Source of the DNA: Pholiota molesta
Taxonomy: Eukaryota > Basidiomycota > Agaricomycetes > Agaricales > Strophariaceae
Length of the DNA: 24,313 nucleotides
Assembly (NCBI GenBank): GCA_014925825.1
Contig: JACGCK010000436.1
Location: 1-24,313 of the forward strand
Direction: 5' to 3'
In this document: positions 10,017 through 19,847 of the stretch, one piece after another
Position numbering within the stretch: the stretch's first letter is position 1
How the letters are laid out: every line of letters begins with the position of its first letter
The notes under the pieces: model-generated
Seen by the model: only the letters and a program-made list of their open reading frames with translations
The model's database searches: none
Told to the model about the DNA's origin: nothing
Program-made: the position numbers and the translations under genes

Positions 10017-11281
10017 ATGTCATCCTCTACAGCTACTAGAATTGCACTTGTAACCGGTGCCGCACAAGGCATTGGTAAAGCCATTGCCTTGAGGCTCGCG
10101 GATGATGGCCTTGACGTTGCTCTCAACGATCTCAGCTCCAAGTCGTCTGAACTTGAATCCCTCAAGAAAGAAATTGAGGCCAAGGGGAGAAAATCTGTAA
10201 TTCTGCTCGGGGACGTTTCGTCCGAGCCTGACGTTATTGCCATGATCGAAGGCATTGTCTCTCAGCTCGGGGGTATAGACGTTGTAAGTCTTCATCGCAT
10301 CTCTGTCTAGTAGCTCTCATATTTCTATAGATGGTTTCAAACGCTGGAATCAACTTCGCATGTCCTCTAACAGAGCGTCAGTCAACAATCCATATATCAT
10401 ATTAACTCCCCCCATCTCTGACTGTTCTAACAAGTGCCTATATCGGAGTGGGATAGGATTTTCTCCATAAATACGCGCGGCATGTTCCTTTGCTATCGCC
10501 ACGCAGCGAAGCAAATGATCAAACAAGGCCGGGGTGGACGCATTATAGGAGCTACATCTTCGGCTGGAAAGCAAGGTAATTATTCTGCAGGTTTTTAACT
10601 CACTCGTGCGACTCACCTTGTTATAGGGATTGCCAACCTTGGGCACTACAGCGCGTCGAAGTTCGCCGTTCGTGGACTTACGCAGGCTGCAGGTGAGGCT
10701 GAACAAAGCGATTATAGTATCTCCTTTGATTTATTTGCTACTTACAGCGCAAGAGTGGGGTCCCCACAAGATTACCGTGAACTGTTATGCACCAAGTATG
10801 TATCTTCGTACTCGAAGCTATATGTCAGCCTAATCTGATCACTTCTAGGCACCGTGGAGACGCCAATGAGTAAAGTATCTTTCATCAACGGGTCGTCTCG
10901 ATCTAACGCTAAAGTTTTGCTAGTCGATAACTTCATCAATCAAGTTGGTATCCCTAAGGACGCATTTTACGCAGGAGTAAGTAACATTCAGATAATGATG
11001 CGTAGATACGCAACTGATTTCTTGAAACATCAGCAAAGCCAGGCAACCGCAGTAGGATACCACGGACAACCCGAATATATTGCGAGTTTAGTTTCTTTCT
11101 TTGTGTCTGAAGGTTCCCACCATATCACCGGTAAGCCTCTTCTCACTAAATCTCCAGAAATATCATTGAATATTTTTCAGGTCAGAGTGTAAGTCACCTT
11201 GGTAAATGTGATCGTGATGCAAGTTTTGACCGACGGAAATTTCAATAGATCAATATCGATGGTGGTAAAATATTCGATTGA
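10017..11281 (+). CDS. Short-chain dehydrogenase/reductase (SDR2), 259 aa, ten exons
   Basis: Classical NAD(P)-dependent SDR of about the usual 250-residue length, resembling acetoin/diacetyl reductase and 3-oxoacyl-reductase-like enzymes. Exons: 10017-10283, 10331-10376, 10435-10575, 10627-10692, 10748-10795, 10849-10869, 10924-10976, 11034-11130, 11181-11188, 11249-11281; introns 47-60 bp; the joined frame is 780 nt ending in TGA. Motifs: TGAAQGIG (13-20), SNAG (92-95), N117, catalytic S146, Y159 and K163 (YSASK), then APSTVETPM and the C-terminal GQSINIDGG. An Asp after the second beta strand (LND) hints at NAD(H) preference. Two very short exons (21 and 8 nt) are required to keep the conserved motifs in frame. 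Probable role: oxidation or reduction of a terpene alcohol or ketone; the substrate is unknown. Confidence 0.9.
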
Positions 11282-12586
11282 TGTTTCATGCCCACCTGCA
11301 CCGCTGGCTAGTGCAGAACAGGCTCACGGGTGTAACAGTGTAACTAGATACGAAACCTTGATATCTAACTTATCTAGAGCGGTGTTTATAACTAGGTACA
11401 TATTGTGGCCAATGTACTTCTTAACCAAATGGATGACGCCAAGCTGCCAAGAATCGTTCAAAAGCTATCTACTTCGTAGAACTATCTTGCAATTTTGTAG
11501 GAGGCTCCAGGTCAGGACATGCGCGCTAAATATTGAGCGCTGATATTGATGGAGAATTCATTCCTTCAAATCATGAGATTTTATCTGAATGGAAAGGAAA
11601 CCGCTAATCTAATAGTTCTTCTGCGGACGTCCGGACTTGATATAATTGCATAACCGATATCCACGGTTGGCTGCAACTATTTTATTCGAAAAATTGTTAC
11701 CAACCCGCTAAAATCTTCTTGTTTTTGAAAGCCGCTTGATACTTCGTACATACTCCTGCTCACCGATATTGATAAAGAAACATCAAGGATCGACAGGATG
11801 CCTTCTTGCAGGGTGAGGAGTTATCCAAGGTCCGACGCAGGGCATGTAAACGCAAATTAAATACGAAAGTGCGATAGATGATGCTATTACTAAACCAGGA
11901 AATTTGAGTGACGCAAGTTGTAGGCGTCCATAATGTAATAAGTATAGCTTGCAGTAAAGTGCAGTTGGTGGATCCAGGGGTATTGCCGCCCGATAATACG
12001 GCCTTCGCCGGGGATAACCCAATTGGGGTCGATGGCGATAAGTGAAAGCACTTTGGAATCCGAAGGAGATTGTTCTGGTTGTATCAGACTTCCATAAAGT
12101 CTTTCTCATGAGGCGTTCGACGCGCTGCCGTGGATGTCGCAGTGAATGAGGGAAAGGGGGATGTGGTCTGGACTCTACAGTACGAGAGTAAAGGCATGCG
12201 GTTGGCATGCGGGGGCGAATATATAGCGAAAACGCTCGGCAGGGCAATACTGAGCGAGATGTGGAGCCTTGGGAATCGAATGGGGGTATATTGTGAGAAC
12301 AATCGTTTGAGCACAGGATGACTTCGGTACCGTCGCGCTGTGTTTCCCAACTATGTACATACTATGTAGTCTTCATTGCATACCGAAATTATTTGTACAA
12401 CGTTTGACTTGAAGCCAGTCCTGTGTGGGTATACGTGCTGTATTTTCTGCCTCGCATATCCGTGCTACATATTGAGTATCAGGTCGCGCAGGCGGAGGGG
12501 GAAAAAATATCTAAAAATCTGGACGGCTCTGAATCAGCATGTACTGGCTCAAGTCCCTCCCGAGCTATTCTCAAGAGTTTTTTCCG
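11282..12586. other. Intergenic stretch with one broken unidentified frame
   Basis: No intact gene is seen. The part from 11282 to about 11880 is AT-rich and featureless. The part from 11890 to 12360 holds the interrupted minus-strand frame listed separately. Confidence 0.45.
11890..12360 (-). pseudogene. Unidentified frame interrupted by two stops
   Basis: One minus-strand frame from an ATG at 12360 runs to a TAG at 11890-11892 and is broken only by TAG (12175-12177) and TGA (12106-12108). The last 71 codons read as well-formed protein, with the segments IAIDPNWVIPGEGRIIG and YTYYIMDAYNLRHSNFLV, and codon usage like the real genes nearby. I do not recognise the family. It may be a decayed gene. 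Alternatively, one or both stops may lie in introns, since an acceptor-like CTGTAG ends at 12175. Confidence 0.25.
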
Positions 12587-13717
12587 CTAAACAGCCCACT
12601 TCGTTAGCACGCTATCTGGGACTCGCCACTCAAAGGAAGGACTTACGGCACCGCCGAACGCCTCGTCATGGAGCGGCACCGACGGCTCCCCGCGAAGGAT
12701 ATCCATCGGCGGTGTGCGCAGCGCCACGCGGACGCTCTTCGCCAGACCATGCGAGTGCCGCAGACTAACACCCCATAAACGTCAGCCTGATACGTAAACG
12801 CGTAACAGCGTAGGTAGCTAGAGATGCACCGTCTGCCGCCACGCGCGTCGTTGCAGCCGCGATCTCGTTCTGGAGGAGGGGCTCAGTTCCACATCTGGCC
12901 TTCTCCGCGCGACGCGCACGAAGGGCACCGCGAGCAATGCAGAAGCCGCTTTTCTCGGTTTCGCTTTCGGATTGTGCAGCGCGCTTGCCTGATATTGATA
13001 AGTACAATCGTCGGTGCCGCACACGCCATACGCCAAAACGAAAGTGCGCCCGCCGCGCGCGATCTCACCTGGCAGCGTCTAACAACAACGGCAACGTGAA
13101 CGCCACCCCCAACCCGCCCGCGCCGACCACGCCGCGCTGGTATCCCACCACCGGCGGCGGCGCACTGCGCGGCAGCTCACGAGCGCCCTGCGCCGCCGCG
13201 CCGTCCCGTGCGTCCCTGGGGCGAAGCCCTTGCACGCGCGCAGGACGGAAACCACCGCCGCGCCCTCGTCCGGAGTTACGTGGGCGGCGGCGGCGGAATC
13301 GTCGAGTGTGGTGATTGGTGAACGGGTGAGATTCGGGCGCGCACCCGCAGGGAGGTGCGCCGAGGGCGGGGGAACGCGAGAAACGCGCTCTGACCGGCGC
13401 GCCAGTGGAGGGCGGGGCGGCGGCGGGCGGTGCACAGGAAGGGCGCGATTGTGGAACACTTCCGCGCCGAGTGCTTCGGCGCTGGGCTAGCGGTGTTGGG
13501 GGAGGAGGGGGACTTGAAGGGTGAGAGGAAGAAGGCGGGGTTATCGAGGATCTGTTGGATGAGACGGATGCTGCCGTCGACGCCCCAGACGATGAAGGCG
13601 GGTCAGGCGCAGTAGTATGAGAGGCTGTCGGAGAAGATGTTAGCGCAGCAAAAGGAATTAAAATGATAAACTTACGTGTGTCCAATGAGATGGAACGGCA
13701 GGCCAAGCGTGAACTTC
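12587..13717 (-). pseudogene. Ferric reductase-like (FAD/NAD-binding) pseudogene, frameshifted
   Basis: Pieces of a fungal ferric/cupric-chelate reductase appear in order on the minus strand but in different frames. They are: a last membrane helix (GLPFHLIGHT, 13717-13676) spliced over a normal 51-bp intron; then LSYYCA, a TGA at 13605-13603, and PAFIVWGVDGSIRLI; an FAD-domain piece ALHWRAGQSAFLAFP (about 13413-13368); SHPFT near 13330; an NAD-domain piece GGLGVAFTLPLLLDAAR (about 13118-13068); and the C-terminal LRGEPSVPLHDEAF (to 12647). The family joins these in one frame, so several indels and a nonsense change are implied. The haem-binding N-terminal half was not found upstream. The intact enzyme would be a plasma-membrane reductase moving electrons from NADPH through FAD. 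The stretch is strikingly GC-rich and CpG-rich. Confidence 0.75.
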
Positions 13718-13740
13718 CTGTGAGATTAGGCGCCGTTAAT

Positions 13741-15135
13741 GGTTTGGTACGCCGATGCGGAGGGACAACATGCAAAGAAACAGTTTATGCGTTTTCAGAA
13801 ATAGTTCGTATGAGCGTTCGCATGCCGGGCGCACACTGAGGATACATGCTTAGGAGAGTGACAGAGGACACTGCGAGCGGGCTGCATCGGATCCAAAAAT
13901 GATAGCGAAGAGGCTGTGCAGGTAAAACTGATGTAGAAGGTAGTATCCTGTATTGGCTTGGAGACTTTGGGAATGAGTGAGGAGACTGACTTCGCTTGGA
14001 CTTTGTCGAGCCTCACGGCGATGGTGCACGCAAGGTTGGTAAAGTATTTGTGGTCTGCCACGTGGCTACGCAAGAGGAGGCTTCAGTATCAGAAGAGGCA
14101 CGACACGTATACAATGTTGAATTCCAGACAAACTTTTGACAAAGGTCCAGGAGAGGAGTACGGCAATATACCCAAGGGCTCTGCGGTTGACCGTGTACCG
14201 AAAGCCGAGAAACACTTGTCAAGCGGAAGGCGACCCAGGAAGTTGACGAATGCTACAGACGTCCCAAAGAAACTTCCTCTACATCCGTAACCTTGCGCGC
14301 ATGATAGATACATCAGCGCGTAAAGTAGCGGTGCGCAAGCGTGAGGTAGTGGAGGGTGAGACGAGGAAAGTGATTATGATAAGGCGAGGAGGTAGGGACC
14401 TATGGGCCTTGTTTGGGTCGATGCCTTAATTGGATAGATGGCGCTGGCGCTGGAGCCCGGCTGAGGCGAGGGGGGCGGCGAACGGCATACTAAAATGTAA
14501 GTGGGGGATTTGGGGAGGGCGAGAGAACGCGCTTTGGAGGGTGTAGGGGGGAGAAAAGGCTAGATTGTGGCTGATCTGCTGTCAGCACCGTTCTCGCCCA
14601 TCTCTAACGGAACAGCATGGACGAAAGCAGAATATTGGGGGTAAAGTGCGCGTCGGTTCATGAAAAGGATGTCCGAGGTTTCACAGCCATATGATGTTGA
14701 ATATCCTTGATATATGGCTATTGAACATAGCGCGCATAGACCAAAACATAGTGATTGCGTCGTGACATTACTATTCACCTCCATCACACGTAACATCACG
14801 CGGCACTGACGATATCCAACGGCTATTGGCTGGAACGAATTAGATCGACGCAATTCGCCAGAAATTGTGGTCTTTTGGTGGTCTTTATCAAAAAACCGGC
14901 AATGTAATTTTGCATGATTCTATATATATAACAGGGCATGCCCAATAACTCTACGCAAACTCTACACAGTGCTGCGTTCTACAAAGATGCGACGAAACAG
15001 ACGATTCTATGAGTAAACAATCTCCCTTCCGCCTCCTATCAATACAAACTCAAAAGACCGAATTCCAGGGCTACTAAGTAGCGATCACTAATACTCGTAT
15101 ATACCATTCGAAAGATGACGCCCGAAGTAAGTCCT
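13741..15135. other. Intergenic region between the reductase relic and the terpene synthase
   Basis: About 1.4 kb with no recognisable protein. If the reductase pseudogene once had its membrane half, it should lie here on the minus strand; frames at 14313-14089 and 14073-13795 are open but show no haem-binding His pattern I can identify. Confidence 0.45.
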
Positions 15136-16564
15136 TCAAGCAATGATGACCTTACGGGTCTTCTGAATTTCCAAGCCCTCATTGCCGAAATATCTATGTA
15201 ATTGTCAAGGTTAATTTATTCCGCGCAAGCATTAAATTGGGCGCAACACACCTCCCGGAGCCAAAGTTCCACTCATCATGTCCACGAATCCAAATACCTG
15301 CCGTGTCGAGCCTCAGGTTAACTTGTCTTTTCTAGTATAAATAAAACAAACTCACCCAGTCCCTCGACGTATTCCGCGACCTGGCGATCCAGCTCTTCGC
15401 CAAACGACGGGAAGCCGCGCTTATTGAGGACGTCATCGCGAACTTTGAGGAAGTGCTCGACGATGTCGTCGTGGGTATCCGAGATCCATTGGATACCGCC
15501 CGCTACGTCCGTGTTGTTGTTCTTCATGACTACCGTGACAGCATTGTAGTCCGCGTCGTCGACGATGATCTCCTTCTTGTACGAACACATGTCCTAGATT
15601 CCGTCTGGCATCAGCAGAGTGTTTGAGATGGTGGGTGTAAATACTTACATTGGCCAACACGATCATATCGGTAGTGTCCCTGTTAAGCTCGACTATAAAG
15701 GGATGCTCCATAATATGGTGCGGGATATCCAGCGCAAGCGAGATCTCCAAGAACGCGAACGAGGGATCAGAGCCGATGTTGTCACGCCTGGACACCATGT
15801 ATTCCTCGATGGTGCAGATGTAGCGAGACCTGTCCCTGCGCTGTGCTTGGAGGATGACAGAATCGAGGTACGACCGCCATGCCTTGACGAAGCGCTCCTT
15901 GGTGGCGAGGGGAACGTGGGCAGAGGCACGCTTCCAGAATCTGTGGCGAAAATATCAGCAATGATTTCAATGTTCAAGGTCAAGGTGGACACTTACTGCC
16001 TGGCGATCTCGCCAATAATAGGCTCCCCTGCGGGCCTGGGCTGGTCAGGATGGAGGATAGCGTCCATGGTCGCCTCGCAGTGCACGCGCACGCCTTCGGT
16101 GTCCAAGATGTCGGTGTGCTCATCCAGCGTGAAGAAAGTGTGCATCAAATCGCAGCAACTGCGAAGGTTGTCTGCAGAGCGCCAGTAAGCTGTCTATTAC
16201 TGAAGGACAAAAAATCAATGGACCCACAGTGCGACGATTTCGGGAAGGTCAGAGCCGAGACGAGACCTAAATACAGCGGGGTACACTTTAGCGAATTTAT
16301 TTATGCAGAAGGAAGGTACTCACTGAAGTCGCATTTATTGAATGCCTTCTGTGCCTGAGGGGTGAAAGGATGGAAGCTTTCGAGCCACTCCACAGACTCA
16401 GCTTGGGCAGCGCGGTAGTAAGGGCTTATGATGCGTTCATAAGGCCAGTTGCGCAGCGTATCGGGAAGGATGTAAGAAGGGGGCTCTTCATTGACTACAG
16501 CTTCTGCGTTGGGCAACGAGCTGGTCTGAGAGAAAGTTGCGGCGTTTTTCGCGTCAATGGCCAT
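15136..16564 (-). CDS. Sesquiterpene synthase (terpene cyclase, class I), 362 aa, seven exons
   Basis: Predicted to ionise and cyclise farnesyl diphosphate with three Mg ions. Exons (minus): 16564-16324, 16266-16228, 16171-15997, 15940-15649, 15593-15356, 15297-15252, 15193-15136; introns 55-58 bp; the joined frame is 1089 nt ending in TGA. Motifs: the aspartate-rich DEHTD (D110-D114) in LMHTFFTLDEHTD; the NSE triad NDMCSYKKE with N249, S253 and E257; and the C-terminal RY pair (R344-Y345) in GRYFGNEGLEIQK. Length and N-terminal ILPDTLRNWPYER match basidiomycete sesquiterpene synthases. From memory of the families, the pattern is closest to clade III (Delta6-protoilludene/humulyl type). Start: the Met at 16564 gives the usual N-terminus; the frame stays open 67 codons further upstream, but that part looks noncoding. 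Acceptor at 16172 chosen because it restores the family spacing between CDF and DLM. Probable core enzyme of the locus. Confidence 0.95.
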
Positions 16565-19500
16565 TGTACTGGAAGCAAATGATTTAAGCAAGGTGGTTTT
16601 TGACGTCGAAACGAGGTTGCAAGAAGATAACTTGGAGGTTCCCAGATCTCCAACCTTGGGCGTCCTTAAGAATAATCTGAATCCACCAAGCTCGCCAAAA
16701 TAAAAGAATAAATTAAATGCAGAGTCACATCGGTTTGGGGTACAATCTGCTCGTTTTTCCTCCATTTGAACCGCATCAACAGCTCATGTTTCACCGTCGT
16801 AACATCTTCATTTCTGGAATTACCTGTGTTGCACAAGCCTCTGCTAACACACGAACATAACCTGCTTTACACAATATCTTGCACGCGTATGGGCGTAACT
16901 ATCTGCTTCAGCTCAGTGGACCCTTATCCCCAAACGGGATGAAAGTGCTCCGCGAAGATGGCACGTAACGCTGTGCGAAGCGGTAAGCTCGGACAAGGAA
17001 TCGGATAGCCATCCATCTATGCGGCCTATCTATCCGACGCGACGGTGGCTCTACTGGCGGACCACGGTAATAGACATGATCTCTGTGAGATTAGACATAA
17101 CAAGCCATCGTAAATATACACAGGCACTCTAATACGTACATTTGCAAATGATTTGCTATAGGTATTTTTACCCGACCGCTAAGTTCGGTGGCTGCAGGTG
17201 AATCCCAAACGCATCGCCCCGGCAGAGTCTTAGGATACAGTAAATTTCCAGACTTCCAGCAGCCGCTTATCGTGTCTTTATGATGCCAATATGTATTGAA
17301 TCAAGTTGAATTGCTGATTTCAGTGCTCATTGACTCATTCCCCTAAGCGGTATGCGAACGATCCAGGCGCTGGGTTATTCCGATATAAAAATTTCCGTTC
17401 CAAGATTCATTCATCCGGTAGATAAGTTCTGGAACTCTGTGGTGCTCCAAAATGTAGACAGTCGCGAGCTGGTTTCGTCGTGCTCCATACAAGCGCCCAG
17501 TTCATTTGTTATCGTATGCCCAGATAAGTTTATTCTGAAAGCCCGTTCAAGGGCTTCGACGGCCCCGTATTTCGCATTCCCTGATTGGCTGAACCTTGAT
17601 TGAAGGAAGTTTACTTGAACGGCATGTAATTGTTTAATCTGCAATAGCACTAAATAAAGCTCTTGGCGCCCTCGGCACCAAAAAAGGAATGAAGCTTGCG
17701 CGCGTCCGGCGGTCACGCGCACGCGCTTCCGAAGGTGAATTCCCGCGCTTCCGTGTCATAACCTTGGCTGCGACCGGACACAACACCTGATGGGAACTTG
17801 GGTAAGTAGAAGAACTGCGGTTCCTCCTCCTGGGACCTGGGAACACCGCCGACGACTCGAATGGTGGGAAGGAGCGCGGACTGGGGACGCATTCTTAGAT
17901 CTTAACACGAAGGTCATGACGACACGCATTGATTAGCGCGGTTGCAAATCGACAGAGATGTACTTTGCATCAGTAAACGATTATATCAGTATGTAGGTAG
18001 ATGTGTTTGTTGCGCGTCGTGTCAGTAAATTGGTCGACAATGTCGGACGGCGGGGATCAACGGAATATATATATATTTTTGGGGTTTCAAACCTACGCTA
18101 TAAACCTCATATGCCCAATGGAATAATAAAGCGCATGTGGGAAGTAGATTTTCAGACGTGTCTGTGAGATACCTATACTTTCAGAACCAATTTTGTCAAA
18201 TGGAGTTCAATAGAGGCAAACGATAAAGAGCAGAAGACTAACCACAATGAAATAACCAAATGGATGTTTCTAAATACCGTGGAGGAGATATCGCAGACCA
18301 AATGGGTGCCTCCAAATGCCGCGAATCATTTACGGATACAACTCTAAATGGATATGCGAACAGTAAATACAGCAGTGGTGGTCCATCTCTGATAATCTCC
18401 AAGCTTCTCCAGGGCACTTACGCAATTAAAGACATTCAGAAAACAACACGAGCTAAATTATGTCTACTATGTTTCTTTTTACGTCGGAGGGAAGCCTTTA
18501 GTAGTTCTACAAAGGACTGCTTTATTTATCCTGTGAAGAACAACTACAGCCTTGAAATCCGGGAATCGTTGTGACTTTGCTGTTGCCGCCCAAAATTGAT
18601 GGCATTAGGATCCGCGCTCTATGTAAATTGTTGAGATGGTATGCGCGTATCGCTTACAAATCTGTACTGTTACATTTATTCTTGAGCCTCCATACACCGG
18701 AAATCCTGACCAATTTTTTAAAAGGATCTCTATGTAGGATTTCTTTCTAGCAGGCGAACGTGTATATCTGAGTATAATGCAGACAATGTACAATAGGACA
18801 GAAGTGGAATCGAGAGGGCGGGGAAAAAGTTCATTACGTACAGTCTAAAATATATGAGGCGCTCACAACGCTACATAGTTCTATAGCTAATCTGTAAAGT
18901 CTTTCTGACTCCAGGTTTATTACCACAGTTTACTCCAAAATGGTTACTTTACCGACGTGCCGTCGAACATCGATATATATTGACCTCCACTATTAGGCTG
19001 AATATTGAGCGCATAGAGCTTACTACTTACACCCCCGGTGTGTTTGAGACTACCTGGTGAGCTCGATAATCAACTCACGACCCTAATTCCGTATATTCTG
19101 ATAACAATCGGGTCTATTTCATTACTCCAGTTTTAAGCGCACTCTCAGCTACCGTATATAACTTACTGGAGTTGTTCGAAATTGAGCTAACCATATCCTG
19201 GAGCGTTTCGAGTATAGTGCATCATTTACCCTCCCAGTAAAATGTTGAAGGTGTTTCAATGGCGCAAAGTGGAGAGGTTGTTGTGAACATGACTGCGGAC
19301 GAAATTCCACCAAGATGGTAGACAGTGATGCCTTAGTCATTCATCTGCACATTGCTATCTTAGTATCTATTTCCTTAATTTTCCTATCCATTTATCATAC
19401 GGGTATCTCTTTGACTCCTCAACATGCAACTATTTTTCAAGTACGTATTAAGTTTGGATCATGATACTAAGCGTACTAGTACTTCAACAAGGCAGGATAG

Positions 19501-19847
19501 TTTTCATATTCGTAGTTCCTGGGGTCCTCGAACCTTTCACTATACCTTGTCGTCGTTTGAATGGTGATCATCATATGCAAAAATTGTACTGTTGAGCGAA
19601 ATTACGAGCAACAGGTAGATAGCTGACTGGATAGATTTCGCCGTCGATTTCCATGAGGATAGCGGGGATACGCGCCGGATGTAGTGTGACTCGGTTCGGT
19701 TTGATTACATATACTTTCCGATAAACCGTTCCTGAGGAATTTCGCAGGATGCCGCGAAGAAATCTCTCTACCGATGACTCTGGACCATAAGTAGCTCCCT
19801 ATGTATGAAGCTCTATCTTGTGAAACCGACACTTTCTCGGGAGGAAG
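16565..19847. other. 3.3-kb stretch without a confident gene
   Basis: It contains the promoter of the terpene synthase at its left end and that of P450-2 at its right end. A GC-rich patch at 17690-17890 carries a 59-codon minus-strand frame (listed separately). A degenerate repeat of CCAAATGG(A/G)TG and TCCAAATGCCG-like words lies at 18255-18375. An AT run (ATATATATATAT) is near 18065-18076. Nothing in any frame resembles a known family. Confidence 0.45.
17713..17892 (-). other. Short open frame of 59 codons, possible gene remnant
   Basis: It starts at the ATG at 17892 and ends at TGA 17715-17713, with protein-like composition (TIRVVGGVPRSQEEEPQFFY, KFPSGVVSGRSQGYDTEA) and codon choice similar to the local genes. 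After the TGA the same frame stays open for about 20 further codons (PPDARKLHSFFGAEGAKSF), suggesting a nonsense change in a once longer protein. No family recognised and no splice partners found. Confidence 0.2.

Noticed and set aside
13065..13775. 236-codon minus-strand open frame, the second longest in the window
   Set aside because: It is one frame of the GC-rich reductase relic. Only its last part (GGLGVAFTLPLLLDAAR) is in the ancestral frame; the rest is Pro/Ser/Arg-rich out-of-frame translation.
16171..16228. Shorter intron in the terpene synthase ending at the AG near 16190
   Set aside because: It would insert about six residues (SYWRSAD-like) between HxNLR and DLM; the acceptor at 16172 gives the family spacing.
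16565..16765. N-terminal extension of the terpene synthase to an ATG at 16765
   Set aside because: The extra 67 residues have no counterpart in sesquiterpene synthases, and the Met at 16564 gives the expected length.
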